Position numbers and translations under genes: made by a program
Part shown: positions 8,654-18,370 of the stretch, in pieces
Numbering within the stretch: position 1 is the first letter of the stretch
How the letters are laid out: every line of letters starts with the position of its first letter
Origin: Minisyncoccota bacterium
GTDB taxonomy: Bacteria > Patescibacteriota > Minisyncoccia > Minisyncoccales > PWPS01
NCBI GenBank assembly: GCA_021734685.1
Contig: JAIPIL010000003.1
Location: 1 to 35,685 of the forward strand
Direction: 5' to 3'
Length of the DNA: 35,685 nt
The notes under the pieces: generated by a model
The model's database searches: none
What the model saw: the letters and a program-made list of their open reading frames with translations, nothing else
Told to the model about the DNA's origin: nothing

Positions 8654-9660
8654 ATTTTTCTTGTTAACATAAAATTAATCATATCTTCCATTATACCAAC
8701 TTCTTCGTTTTTTTCAAATTCACTGATAGCAATACGCGCTTCCTTCATATATTTTTCAGCAAGTTGAACCGCTCTTTTTTTTGCTTCTGTTTTTAATATA
8801 ATATCCTTGGCTCTTATCAAGTCTTCGTCTTTCAAGTGTTCTTTGTTTATTAATTCCCACAACTCTCCTTTCTTGTCTTCTTCAAGAGCAAAAAGAACAA
8901 CAACATTTCCCCCTTTTCTTTCTTCAATATCTTTCCCTATCTTCTTTCCAAACTTTTTTTCTTCGCCAAAAATATCTAAAATATCATCTTGTATCTGAAA
9001 CGCCATTCCTAAGTTAAAACCATATTTTTTCAAAAGTTCAACCTCTTCACTACTTCCTTTCCCGCACACTCCCCCCAGATGACAACTTGCCTCAAATAAT
9101 CTTGCTGTCTTCTTTTCGGCCATCATTAACGCATCCTCTATTTTAATATCTTTGTATCGGTTTTCCTTCACGAAGTTCTCTTCTTCTCTTCCTTTTAATT
9201 CTTGTAAAACATCAACTGTTTCTCCTTCGGTTAAAACTTCCAATGCTTCTGCTAATATTTTTACACATTTTTTTGGAGAAGAAGACTTCAGTCCTCCTTT
9301 TGGGATAACAGATGCATAGTGCATCGCAACACACTCTGCTCCTGAAATGCCAAGTTTTTTCCACAAAGTAGGGTCTCCTCTTCTAATCTCACTGTGATCA
9401 ATCATATCATCAATAATTAGTGAGTAGTTGTGTAAAATCTCAACTGCTCCTGCTGAACATAAAGCGTCTTCTGTCTTTCCTTTAACTGCTTTACAGCTTA
9501 AAATAACAAAAGCTGGACGCAGTCTTTTGCCTCCAGCTTTTACTTGATAAAGCACTTCTTCTTGAAACCTTGATCCAAGACAAGAAGAAAGAAGTTCTTC
9601 TATCACTGGATCAACTATTTTTTTAACTTGTTCTAAATAAGAACTAATGTTTTTTTGCAT
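8650..9660 (-). CDS. polyprenyl (geranylgeranyl/farnesyl-type) diphosphate synthase
   Basis: ORF 336 aa; GGKRLRP, IIDDMIDHSEIRRGDPTLW, AFQIQDDILD. Confidence 0.92.
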   Translation of the reverse strand: MQKNISSYLEQVKKIVDPVIEELLSSCLGSRFQEEVLYQVKAGGKRLRPAFVILSCKAVKGKTEDALCSAGAVEILHNYSLIIDDMIDHSEIRRGDPTLWKKLGISGAECVAMHYASVIPKGGLKSSSPKKCVKILAEALEVLTEGETVDVLQELKGREEENFVKENRYKDIKIEDALMMAEKKTARLFEASCHLGGVCGKGSSEEVELLKKYGFNLGMAFQIQDDILDIFGEEKKFGKKIGKDIEERKGGNVVVLFALEEDKKGELWELINKEHLKDEDLIRAKDIILKTEAKKRAVQLAEKYMKEARIAISEFEKNEEVGIMEDMINFMLTRKI

Positions 9661-12367
9661 ATTTAATATATTTATAACCTTCTCCCGCCCATAAAACAGA
9701 AGACGATATTATTATTATAAACAAAATCTCCTGAAAGGACAAAGGAACAAAATGAAAAACATCTCTCACTTTTGGAGTAATTATCACTGCAAGTTGCAAC
9801 AAGGTTCCAATAAAAAGAGAAATTATTACATACTTGTTACTTAAAAATCCTATCTTAAAGATAGACCTTGTCATTGAACGCATATTTATCGCATTATAAA
9901 GTTGAGTAAACGCTAAAACGCTAAAAACAGCTGTTCGGGCTTTGTTTAACCCTTCTCCGTTATCATAAAACATATCAAAAACAATAATTGAAAGAACAAA
10001 CATAATTCCGACCATCATTATGAAGAAAGGAAGTATCTCTTTTGTCAAAATAGTTTCTTTTTTGTTTCGTGGTGGTTTTCTTAAAACATCTTCATGTTTT
10101 GGTTCAACGGCCAAAGAAAGAGCCGGAAGTCCATCAGTCACAAGGTTTAACCATAATATCTGGGTAGGAAGAAGCGGAAGTGGAAATCCAAGGAGCAAAA
10201 AAAGAATTATTGTTCCAATTTCTCCAAAATTTGTTGTTATCAAGAAAGCACTTGACTTCCTAGTGTTCTCAAAAACAACCCGCCCTTCTTCTATTGCACT
10301 TACAATTGATGAAAAATTGTCATCGGCAAGAACAATATCCCCTACTTCTTTAGTAACATCTGTTCCCATTATTCCCATCGCAATTCCAACATCTGCTTGC
10401 TTAACTGCAGGAGCATCATTAACTCCATCACCAGTCATCGCTATTATCGCTCCTTGTTGTTGCAGGGTTGTTGCTATTCTCAACTTCATCCGAGGAGTTA
10501 AGCGAGCAAAAACATTAACATTTTTAACAGCATCTTCAAGTTCTTCATCGCTCATCTTTACTAGTTCGGATTGTTCAAGTGCATCTGGGTAATTTTCTTT
10601 TTTTTGTTTTAAAATATTAACTTCTTTTGCAATTGCCACTGCTGTTTTTTTGTGATCTCCGGTCGCCATTACTACCCTTATCCCTGCTAAATTTGCTTTC
10701 TCAACTGCCTCTTTAACTTGTAGTCGCGGAGGATCAATCATTCCAACCGCCCCACTAAAAACAAGACTATCAAGCATATCCTCATTTATCATATTAAAAT
10801 TATCTTCAACTTCTTTGTATGCTAACCCGATAGTCCTCATTGCTTTTTCACTCATCTCCTCAATCTCAGCAATAATCTGTTTCTTTTTTTCTTCAGTAAA
10901 CTCTTTCACTTCTCCATTTTCTCTTATTTTAATTGCTCTCTTTACTACTTCTTCTGGGGAACCAGTGACATAAATCTCTTTTTTGTCGCCTATCTTTAAT
11001 AAAGAAGCTCTTAGTTTTAACTTGGAGCTAAACGGCATATCATCTATCTTTTTTTCAGAACTTTCAACCACTTCTTTTTTTAATCCAGCTTTTTCAGCAA
11101 GAACAAGCATCGCCCCTTCTGTTGGATCTCCTATTATTTCATAATTATCTTTACCATCATCGCTACGAGTTATTTCTGCTTGATTACAAATCTCGGCAAT
11201 ATGAAGCAACTTATCAAGGTCATTTTCTTCTTGTGGCAAAATAACCTGCTCATCTCTGTAAAAACTTCCTTCTGGCGTCCACCCTTCTCCACTAACCATT
11301 ATCTTGTCGCTGTTTGGAAGAGAAATCTCTCTAACTGTCATTGTGTTTTGAGTTATCGTTCCTGTTTTATCAGTAATTATATGATCAACAACGCCAAGCG
11401 TTTCTGTTACCGGAAGATGTCTTATTATCGCACTTCTTTTTGCCATTCTTGTTGCTCCAACTGCCAACACAACCGCCAAAATTGCTGGTAATCCTTCCGG
11501 AATTCCAGAAACAAGAGCTGCTATTGATCCAAAAAGCGGTTCTTCAAAATCACTAAATCCATTTTTAAAAGAAGCTCCATTTTTGACAACTGATATAAGA
11601 AATATTAAACCTGCTCCAGTAAAAGAGAAGATAGCCATTCTTCTTGTGAGAATTGATACTTTCTCTTCAAAATGTCCTTTTTCTTTCTTTATACCTCCAA
11701 TATCTTCAGCTATTCCTCCAAAAACTGTACTGCTTCCTGTTGCAACAACAACCCCCTTCCCCCTTCCTCCAGAGATAAAAGTTCCCATCCAAGCCATATT
11801 TTTCTTGTCTCCCAACTCAATGTTTTTTTGTAAAACTTCTTCATCTTTTCTAACTGGCATTGATTCTCCGGTTAGTGATGATTCGTTAGTCCTTATTTCT
11901 CTTACATCAAAAAGACGAACATCGGCTGGAACTCGATCACCTTCTTCAAGAAAAACAACATCTCCAGGAACTATCTCTTCAGCAAAAATTTTAAGCAGTT
12001 TTCCCTCTCGGTAAACTTTCGCCATCGGAACAACCATCTTTTTAAGAGCATTTATTGCTTGTTCTGCTTTATACTCTTGTATAAAGCCAATTACAGCATT
12101 AACAATAACAATCGCAATAATAACATAAACATCAATCCACTTCCCAAAAAGACCAGCAATAACCGCCGCAGAGATAAGAACATAAATCAGGCCGTTGTTA
12201 AACTGTTTTAAAAATATAAAAAACGGATGACGAGAATCACCCTCACTAATTTTATTACTGCCATACTTCTTAATGTTTTCTTCTACTTGTTTTTTATTAA
12301 GACCTTCTCTCTTTGAAAAAAATTCATTAAAAACTTGCTCTATGTTTTTTGTATGCCAGTTGTTCAT
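9644..12367 (-). CDS. P-type cation-transporting ATPase (P2/Ca2+-type)
   Basis: ORF 907 aa; TNESSLTGESMPV, GIPEGLPAILAVVLAVG, ITDKTGTITQN, MTGDGVNDAPAVKQADVGIAMG. Confidence 0.95.
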   Translation of the reverse strand: MNNWHTKNIEQVFNEFFSKREGLNKKQVEENIKKYGSNKISEGDSRHPFFIFLKQFNNGLIYVLISAAVIAGLFGKWIDVYVIIAIVIVNAVIGFIQEYKAEQAINALKKMVVPMAKVYREGKLLKIFAEEIVPGDVVFLEEGDRVPADVRLFDVREIRTNESSLTGESMPVRKDEEVLQKNIELGDKKNMAWMGTFISGGRGKGVVVATGSSTVFGGIAEDIGGIKKEKGHFEEKVSILTRRMAIFSFTGAGLIFLISVVKNGASFKNGFSDFEEPLFGSIAALVSGIPEGLPAILAVVLAVGATRMAKRSAIIRHLPVTETLGVVDHIITDKTGTITQNTMTVREISLPNSDKIMVSGEGWTPEGSFYRDEQVILPQEENDLDKLLHIAEICNQAEITRSDDGKDNYEIIGDPTEGAMLVLAEKAGLKKEVVESSEKKIDDMPFSSKLKLRASLLKIGDKKEIYVTGSPEEVVKRAIKIRENGEVKEFTEEKKKQIIAEIEEMSEKAMRTIGLAYKEVEDNFNMINEDMLDSLVFSGAVGMIDPPRLQVKEAVEKANLAGIRVVMATGDHKKTAVAIAKEVNILKQKKENYPDALEQSELVKMSDEELEDAVKNVNVFARLTPRMKLRIATTLQQQGAIIAMTGDGVNDAPAVKQADVGIAMGIMGTDVTKEVGDIVLADDNFSSIVSAIEEGRVVFENTRKSSAFLITTNFGEIGTIILFLLLGFPLPLLPTQILWLNLVTDGLPALSLAVEPKHEDVLRKPPRNKKETILTKEILPFFIMMVGIMFVLSIIVFDMFYDNGEGLNKARTAVFSVLAFTQLYNAINMRSMTRSIFKIGFLSNKYVIISLFIGTLLQLAVIITPKVRDVFHFVPLSFQEILFIIIISSSVLWAGEGYKYIKYAKKH

Positions 12368-12375
12368 CTTTAAAA

Positions 12376-13035
12376 CTATTTTATTAATTTTCCTTTTTTA
12401 TTTTTCCATTTTTCAACTTCTTTATGATTGCCAGAAAGAAGCACCGAAGGCACTTTCCATTTTTTTTCATCTGCTTCAAAAACCTCGGGCCTTGTATACT
12501 GTGGATACTCAATAAAAGACTCTTTCTTTTTTCTTTCTTTCAAGAAAGATTCTTTTCCAATAACCCCAGGAACAAGTCGTGCCACCGTTTCAACTACGGC
12601 CATTGCTGGAATTTCTCCTCCCATAAGAACAAAGCTTCCGATTGATATTTTTTCATCTGCAATATGCTTTGCAACTCTCTCATCAACTCCTTCATATCTT
12701 CCACATATCATTATAACTTGATCGTACTCTGTTAACTTGCTTGCTTTTTTTTGGTTAAATTTTTTACCTCTCGGAGTAAACAAAACTACTAAAGATTTTT
12801 TATTTTTTAGTTTTATATCAGAAACCGCCCGATATATCGGACCAACCTTCATCACCATTCCACTTCCTTCTCCGAAACAAGCATCGTCAACCGTTCTGTG
12901 CTTATCCGTTGTCCAGTCTCTTAGGTCATGAACATTTACCTCAAGAAGCCCTTTTTCACACCCTTTGTGCAAAATCCCTTTTGAGAAATACTCCTCAAAA
13001 AAAGAAGGAAAAATTGTTATTACATCAAAACGCAT
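12376..13035 (-). CDS. trmD: tRNA (guanine-N1)-methyltransferase TrmD
   Basis: ORF 219 aa; MRFDVITIFPSFFEEYF, HRTVDDACFGEGSGMVMKVGPI, ICGRYEGVDERV, SIGSFVLMGGEIPAMAVVE. Confidence 0.95.
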   Translation of the reverse strand: MRFDVITIFPSFFEEYFSKGILHKGCEKGLLEVNVHDLRDWTTDKHRTVDDACFGEGSGMVMKVGPIYRAVSDIKLKNKKSLVVLFTPRGKKFNQKKASKLTEYDQVIMICGRYEGVDERVAKHIADEKISIGSFVLMGGEIPAMAVVETVARLVPGVIGKESFLKERKKKESFIEYPQYTRPEVFEADEKKWKVPSVLLSGNHKEVEKWKNKKGKLIK

Positions 13036-13050
13036 AATTGTTATTTATAA

Positions 13051-13085
13051 AAAAAGCAGTGCTATATGATTATAGCACTGCTTAA
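13051..13085 (-). terminator. intrinsic terminator of the rpmF-nusB-rnc-rpsP-khpA block
   Basis: AAGCAGTGCTATA-TGAT-TATAGCACTGCTT 13 bp perfect stem; T-run on the minus strand. Confidence 0.85.
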
Positions 13086-13102
13086 TATGTTTTCAATCTT
13101 TT

Positions 13103-13429
13103 TTAGAGTTTTATGTCCTCTAATCCTTCTTTTTTGTCATCTGAAGAATCTTCTTCTCTTGGTTTGTAAGTGCTACCTTCGGGCTCAGCAATTTTCAAGT
13201 TTATTCTTGCTTTGCGTTTAAGTCCGATGGTGCGAACCAAGTCTCTTATTGCTTTTGCTGTTGATCCACCTTTTCCGATTATTTGTCCCATATCATCGGC
13301 GTGGACTCTAAGTGTAAGCAATACTCCCATCTCATCAACTTTTCTTTCTATTTCTACTGAGTCGGGGTTATCTACTAAACTCTTCACGATAAATTCCAAG
13401 AAATCCTTGTCTGAATTTTCTTTAACCAT
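13103..13429 (-). CDS. khpA: KH-domain RNA-binding protein (KhpA/YlqC family)
   Basis: VKSLVDNPDSVEIERK, MGQIIGKGGSTAKAIRDLVRT; start chosen at MVKENSDKDFLEF. Confidence 0.85.
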   Translation of the reverse strand: MVKENSDKDFLEFIVKSLVDNPDSVEIERKVDEMGVLLTLRVHADDMGQIIGKGGSTAKAIRDLVRTIGLKRKARINLKIAEPEGSTYKPREEDSSDDKKEGLEDIKL

Positions 13430-13573
13430 AAGTATATTTTTTATCGTACAAGGGGTGCAATGAAGCAAATTAAGTAATCTTTTTTTGCATCTCACTCCCC
13501 CGCTTATTAAGTAATTCGACCTTTTCTTATCCTCTATCTGATTTTATCTTTTATAATAATTCTGTCAAGTGGA

Positions 13574-14125
13574 CTATTTTTTCTTTTCTTCTGCTTTCTC
13601 TGCTGGTTTATCTTCTTTTTTTGCAACTTCTTCTTTTTCCGGTTTATCTTCTTTTACTTCTTCTACCTCCTCTGGTTTCTCTTTTGTTTCTGGAGCTTCT
13701 TCTTTTGGTTCTTCCTCTTTAGCTTCTTCTACTTTTTCTTCTTTTTCAACCACTTCTTCTTCAGAGGCCTCTTCTTTTGCTTCTTCTTTAACTTCTGAAG
13801 CTTCTTCTGCTGATTTCTTCTCTTCTGCTTTTTTGCTCATCTTTTCTTTTCTCTTATTTGTCAAAGAAACAACTTGTTTCTTTTCTCCTTCGATTATTTT
13901 TTTCTCAATTAAAAGATTATTCACCCTGTCTGATGGTTTTGCTCCGTTTCCAATCCACTTCAGTGTTTTTTCCTTGTCTATCTCACAATCTTTTGTTAGG
14001 GGATTATAAAATCCAACATCGGCGATAAATCTTCCGCTTGCTGGGGGGTTATTTTTATTAACAACTCTTATTCTGTAAAATGGTTGGTGTTTTCTCCCTG
14101 TTCTAAAAAATCTAATTTTAAGCAT
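13574..14125 (-). CDS. rpsP: 30S ribosomal protein S16 with long K/E-rich C-terminal extension
   Basis: MLKIRFFRTGRKHQPFYRIRVVNKNNPPASGRFIADVGFYNPL; C-terminal ~90 aa low-complexity Lys/Glu. Confidence 0.95.
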   Translation of the reverse strand: MLKIRFFRTGRKHQPFYRIRVVNKNNPPASGRFIADVGFYNPLTKDCEIDKEKTLKWIGNGAKPSDRVNNLLIEKKIIEGEKKQVVSLTNKRKEKMSKKAEEKKSAEEASEVKEEAKEEASEEEVVEKEEKVEEAKEEEPKEEAPETKEKPEEVEEVKEDKPEKEEVAKKEDKPAEKAEEKKK

Positions 14126-14145
14126 ATTTATTTTATATTATTACT

Positions 14146-14832
14146 TCACAAGTCTTTTAGCGCCTTTTTTGCTGCTTCTTCTTCAGCCTCTTTTTTTGAA
14201 TCACCCTTCCCTTCTCCTATTTTTTTTTCGCCTACAAAAACTCCCATAACAAATCTTTTTCTGTGATCTGGCCCTTCTTCTTTTACTACTTCGTAGTGAG
14301 GAGTAATGTTTGATTTTTCTTGAACTTTTTCCTGAAGTTCTGACTTTGGATCACGATAAGTTCCTAGCTCAATTATTTTTTCTAATCTTGATATTAGGTA
14401 TTTTTTTATAAAAGCATCTGCTTCTTCGTATCCACGATCCAAGTAAAGTGCCCCTATAAAAGCTTCAAAAGTGTTTGCTAAAATACACAAACGAGCTTTT
14501 CCTTTCTCTCCTCTTTCTCCTTTTGACAAAAGAAGAAAATCTTCAAAACCTAACTCATTTGCTGTGTCTCCGATCTCCTTAGTGTTAACCAGTGATGCCC
14601 TCCATGTTGTTAGCTTTCCTTCTGATTCTTCTGGATACTTAAAATAAAGATACGAAGTAACAACAAGTTCTAAAACAGCATCTCCTAAAAATTCTAACCT
14701 TTCATTCTGACCAAGATTAAAATCAGGATTTTCGTTTAAATAAGAGCGGTGGCAGAAGGCCTGAACAAGCAAGTTCTTGTCTTCAAACTCCACTCCTATT
14801 TTTTTTTCAAGTTCTTTAAATTTTTCTTCCAT
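14146..14832 (-). CDS. rnc: ribonuclease III
   Basis: ORF 228 aa; NERLEFLGDAVLELV, FEAFIGALYLDRGY, C-terminal dsRBD GEGKGDSKKEAEEEAAKKAL. Confidence 0.95.
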   Translation of the reverse strand: MEEKFKELEKKIGVEFEDKNLLVQAFCHRSYLNENPDFNLGQNERLEFLGDAVLELVVTSYLYFKYPEESEGKLTTWRASLVNTKEIGDTANELGFEDFLLLSKGERGEKGKARLCILANTFEAFIGALYLDRGYEEADAFIKKYLISRLEKIIELGTYRDPKSELQEKVQEKSNITPHYEVVKEEGPDHRKRFVMGVFVGEKKIGEGKGDSKKEAEEEAAKKALKDL

Positions 14833-15266
14833 TATTCCGTTTTATCGTTTTCAATCTCCTTATAAACAGTTCCCAGTATTCCGTTGACAAATCTACCTGA
14901 ACTGCTTCCGCCAAACTCTTTCGCCAACTCAATTGCTTCATTGATAGCCACCTTTGGAGGAACTTCCTCCTTTTTTGAATAGATAAGCTCATAAAGCCCC
15001 AGACGAAGAACATTACGATCAATAATTGTCATCTTCTCTAATGGCCACTCTGGAGCAGCAACAACAATTATATTATCAATCTCTTTCTGATTATCTAAAA
15101 CACCTTTTGTTAAGCTTTCAATAAACTGAACATCTTCCTCTTTTTTCATCAACTTTTCACAGTTTCTCTTGACTACATCTTCGTAGTTTTTATTTTTCTC
15201 ATCAAAAAAATCTAACTCATAAAGAGTCCTAACTGCAATTGATCGTGCTAGATGCCTTGATGACAT
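14832..15266 (-). CDS. nusB: transcription antitermination factor NusB
   Basis: ORF 144 aa; [60 protein letters not shown]. Confidence 0.92.
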   Translation of the reverse strand: MSSRHLARSIAVRTLYELDFFDEKNKNYEDVVKRNCEKLMKKEEDVQFIESLTKGVLDNQKEIDNIIVVAAPEWPLEKMTIIDRNVLRLGLYELIYSKKEEVPPKVAINEAIELAKEFGGSSSGRFVNGILGTVYKEIENDKTE

Positions 15267-15271
15267 ATTAA

Positions 15272-15556
15272 TTACTTCTTTTTTGATAATGATGCTGGGT
15301 CTAGTGGTTTTTCTTTTTCTTTCTCTTTCTTTACCGCTTCTTTGGTTTCTTTTACTTTCTCTTCTTTCTTCTTCTCTTTCTTTAAGACATCAATAATCTC
15401 TCTTCCTTTATAATAACCGCAAGCTTCACATACAGTGTGCATAACTTTCTTCTCTTTACACTGAGAACACTCTGTGAGGGTTGGCTTCTCAAGATAAATG
15501 TGCATCCTTCGTTGATTTCTTCTTCCTTTTGTTTTTCTCTGTTTTGGTACTGCCAT
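15272..15556 (-). CDS. rpmF: 50S ribosomal protein L32 with K/E-rich C-terminal tail
   Basis: [27 protein letters not shown]...[13 protein letters not shown]. Confidence 0.95.
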   Translation of the reverse strand: MAVPKQRKTKGRRNQRRMHIYLEKPTLTECSQCKEKKVMHTVCEACGYYKGREIIDVLKKEKKKEEKVKETKEAVKKEKEKEKPLDPASLSKKK

Positions 15557-15598
15557 AATTTATTGTTTAGTTCTAATCTAACGCTTTTACTGCTAAAG

Positions 15599-15627
15599 AT
15601 TATATCAAAAAACCGAAAAACTTGCAA
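15599..15627 (-). promoter_or_regulatory. sigma70-like promoter upstream of rpmF
   Basis: Minus strand TTGCAA (15627-15622), 17 nt spacer, TATAAT (15604-15599), ~45 nt upstream of rpmF. Confidence 0.75.
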
Positions 15628-15649
15628 CAGCAAACAAAAACTAAAGCAT

Positions 15650-16396
15650 TCAGCGCCCAGGACGCCCAACTTTTTTAACCGCAAGGCCAACTGCAAAGGC
15701 ATAAGCGTGATGCTCTCCGAACTTGTTTATCTGATAGTCTTTTTTTCTTCCCTGCTGTTTTATAGAAACTTTTTGTCCTTTTTTATTTTTTTCTATTTTT
15801 GAGATATAGATATCAGCCTCTTTCTCTTTTCCGTAATATAGTATCTTCTGTTTTTTACCCTCCCCCACTTCTCTTACCCGGTAGTTATCAATATTAAGAA
15901 CAAGCACCCCCTCTTTTCTTGTTTTTTTTGCCAAAACTTGATACTCATCAACTAAATTATTCATATCAGAAAAACCCTCTTTATATCGCTGTGTTATATT
16001 AGTGATAATAGAAATATCTGGTTTTATTATAGACAGTAGATATCTCATATCTCCTTTATCTGAAGATCCTAAACTTAAAACCAAAAAATCAGGAAACTTT
16101 TTTTGAAATATCTTTAACGGTGCTTTTAAAATTGCAGGAATCCACTTTTTATACTCGTTATATCCACTTGGAAGATAAAGAATTGATAGCGGTAAACCAA
16201 TCTCAGTATTAAAGTTTTTTGGATTTGCTCTTACCGTAAAACCAGCCTCTTCTAGTCTTCTTTTAACTTCTTTCTTAACAAAACTCTTGTTTGTGCTTCC
16301 TGCTACTGCAATCACAACCGGCTTGTGAATAAAAAGCACAATCTTTGTTATTGTTTTCAAATAATACTTTAAAAATGTTTTTAGAATAAACTTCAT
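15650..16396 (-). CDS. Mur ligase-like (MurF central-domain) protein, C-terminally truncated
   Basis: VIAVAGSTNKSFVKKEV and RANPKNFNTEIGLPLSIL match the MurF P-loop/NFNNEIGxPLxxL region; ORF stops (KKVGRPGR*) before the C-terminal ligase domain. Confidence 0.65.
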   Translation of the reverse strand: MKFILKTFLKYYLKTITKIVLFIHKPVVIAVAGSTNKSFVKKEVKRRLEEAGFTVRANPKNFNTEIGLPLSILYLPSGYNEYKKWIPAILKAPLKIFQKKFPDFLVLSLGSSDKGDMRYLLSIIKPDISIITNITQRYKEGFSDMNNLVDEYQVLAKKTRKEGVLVLNIDNYRVREVGEGKKQKILYYGKEKEADIYISKIEKNKKGQKVSIKQQGRKKDYQINKFGEHHAYAFAVGLAVKKVGRPGR

Positions 16397-16398
16397 TT

Positions 16399-17583
16399 TT
16401 ATAAAAATAACTTTTCTAGCCGATTAAAAACTTCTAAAATATCTTCTTCTCTTCTTCCAAAACTCAGCCTGATATGCCCTTCCCCGTTCGGCCCAAAGGC
16501 AACTCCAGGAACAACCGCCACCTGACTCTTCTCAAGCAACCAGAAGGCAAACTCTCTTGAATCAACAACCTTCTTCTTTTTCTTGATATCAACAGCTTCT
16601 GGGTTTATCTTGGGGAAAATATAATACGAACTATCCGGCTTAACAAAACTAAAAACACTGTTTAGTTTTTCAATTCTTTCACACATCATATCTCTCCTTT
16701 TTTTATATCTCTCTCTAAACTCATTTATTTTTTCTTCTCCAATTTCCAATGCTCCCATTGCTCCGTACTGTGATATCACTGGAGCACAAGTAACTAAACT
16801 GTCGTGAACTTTTATTATCTCACGAATATTTTCTTCATCACTATGAAGATAAGCAACTCTCCACCCAGTCATCGCAAACGCTTTAGAGAAAGAAAAAATT
16901 CTTATAACTCTTTTTCTTAGTTCTGGGAGTTCAGCTAGAGAGAAAAACTCTTTTTCATCGTAAATAAAATCTTTGTAAACTTCGTCTGAAATAAGAAAGA
17001 GATTGTGCTTTTCTGCTAGTTCTGCTAACTCCAACAACTGCTTCTTGCTATATATAGTTCCGGTTGGATTGTTAGGATTACAGTAAAAAATAGCTTTTGT
17101 TTTCTTGGTAATAACCTTCTTATACTTCTCTATATCAAAACTCCACCCTTCTTCTTCGTTTAACGGAACAAAAACCGGTTTACATCCAGCAAGTTTTATT
17201 ACTTCCTGATAACTAGTATAAGTTGGCTCGGGAATTATAACCTCATCTCCGGGATTGGTTATCGCCATAATCGTTGCTGTAATTCCTTGAATTGATCCTG
17301 CTGTCACTAAGATCTCTTTCTCCCAATCATAAAACATATTCTCTTTCTCTAAAGACTCTTCTATCAACTCTCTCAACTCAGGAAGCCCAGGAGACAAAGA
17401 GTATTTTGCAACCACTCCCCTTTTCAAAGCTCGCTCCACCCTTCTTTTAATAAAGTCAGGAGTATCAAAATCAGGAATTCCCTGTGCCAAAGAAACTGCA
17501 TCAGGATACTTTGAAGCCCGAAGTTCTATCTCTTTAATTGTTGATAACTTAATATCCTTAACTCTCTCAAACATAAACCCCAT
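16399..17583 (-). CDS. class I/II pyridoxal-phosphate aminotransferase (aspartate-type)
   Basis: ORF 394 aa; SLAQGIPDFDTPDF, NPNNPTGTIYSKKQL, SDEVYKDFIYD, SFSKAFAMTGWRVAYL. Confidence 0.95.
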   Translation of the reverse strand: MGFMFERVKDIKLSTIKEIELRASKYPDAVSLAQGIPDFDTPDFIKRRVERALKRGVVAKYSLSPGLPELRELIEESLEKENMFYDWEKEILVTAGSIQGITATIMAITNPGDEVIIPEPTYTSYQEVIKLAGCKPVFVPLNEEEGWSFDIEKYKKVITKKTKAIFYCNPNNPTGTIYSKKQLLELAELAEKHNLFLISDEVYKDFIYDEKEFFSLAELPELRKRVIRIFSFSKAFAMTGWRVAYLHSDEENIREIIKVHDSLVTCAPVISQYGAMGALEIGEEKINEFRERYKKRRDMMCERIEKLNSVFSFVKPDSSYYIFPKINPEAVDIKKKKKVVDSREFAFWLLEKSQVAVVPGVAFGPNGEGHIRLSFGRREEDILEVFNRLEKLFL

Positions 17584-17588
17584 CTTTT

Positions 17589-17807
17589 TTAGATTATTTC
17601 AACTCTTTTTTTTGAACTCTTGTGGCCACTAACAATGCTAACATCAGAAAGTGGAACTTTAAAGTAGTTGGCAAGCAAGCGCATCACTTTTTTGTTTGCC
17701 TTTCCGTCAACAGGAAGCTCTTTAACTTTTACTTTAAAGTGATTTTCATCAATCTTTTCAACTTCATCCTCTCTAGCCTTAGTTTTAACAGTAACAAACA
17801 CTTTCAT
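17589..17807 (-). CDS. DUF167/UPF0235 (YggU) family protein
   Basis: ORF 72 aa; VKVKELPVDGKANKKVMRLLANYFKVPLSDVSIVSGHKSSKKRVEI. Confidence 0.9.
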   Translation of the reverse strand: MKVFVTVKTKAREDEVEKIDENHFKVKVKELPVDGKANKKVMRLLANYFKVPLSDVSIVSGHKSSKKRVEII

Positions 17808-17859
17808 TTATTAAATCCTAACTAATAGTATCTCATTCTAATATATTTCCTTTTTTCTT

Positions 17860-17894
17860 GCAAAAAAAATGGCACAGATCCGACCTGTGCCATT
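17860..17894 (-). terminator. intrinsic terminator downstream of the hepT-like gene
   Basis: AATGGCACAG-ATCCGAC-CTGTGCCATT with A-run on its left side (T-run on minus). Confidence 0.8.
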
Positions 17895-17922
17895 AAGTTT
17901 CTGATGTCTTAAGGCAAAAAAT

Positions 17923-18369
17923 TTATTTATTCTTCTCTTGTTTTGAAATAAAACTTGAAATTTCTTTTTTAAATAATTCTAAATCTTTTAAATTTTCACT
18001 AAGAACTTTAAAAATGATTTTCCTGTCTATTTCTCCATATTCATGAACTAGTAAATTTCTCAAACCTATCATTCTGGTTATTTTTTGAGATAAATCTTCC
18101 GAAATTACTTTTTTTCCGAAAAGAATTGAGATGGCGCCATAATTATCTTCAGGTCTTTTCAAGTTAAGATCAATTATTATTAAATGAGAGGTATCAATAA
18201 TTGTTTGAATTGAAAGTTGAAGATATCTTTCAGTGTTTCCAAATAAGTGAAAATCAGACAAAAACTTTTCTTCATCTTCTATCTCTTGACGAAGTTGATA
18301 AAGATAACCTAAATACTCTTGAAAATTATCTAATTTATTTAAAATTTTCTGATAAGTTAAAGATGTCAT
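17923..18369 (-). CDS. hepT: HEPN-domain RNase toxin (HepT-like, DUF86)
   Basis: ORF 148 aa; RNLLVHEYG = RX4HXY motif; directly downstream of the MNT partner. Confidence 0.85.
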   Translation of the reverse strand: MTSLTYQKILNKLDNFQEYLGYLYQLRQEIEDEEKFLSDFHLFGNTERYLQLSIQTIIDTSHLIIIDLNLKRPEDNYGAISILFGKKVISEDLSQKITRMIGLRNLLVHEYGEIDRKIIFKVLSENLKDLELFKKEISSFISKQEKNK

Positions 18370-18370
18370 A

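Noticed and set aside
10020-10592. 190-aa plus-strand ORF opposite the P-type ATPase
   Set aside because: Antisense to a well-supported ATPase; composition typical of a shadow ORF
11583-12014. 143-aa plus-strand ORF
   Set aside because: Shadow ORF antisense to the ATPase gene
13569-14009. 146-aa Ser/Phe-rich plus-strand ORF
   Set aside because: Antisense of the Lys/Glu-rich tail of rpsP; low-complexity artefact
15382-15702. 106-aa minus-strand ORF overlapping rpmF and the promoter
   Set aside because: Out of frame with L32 and spans the rpmF promoter; no recognisable family
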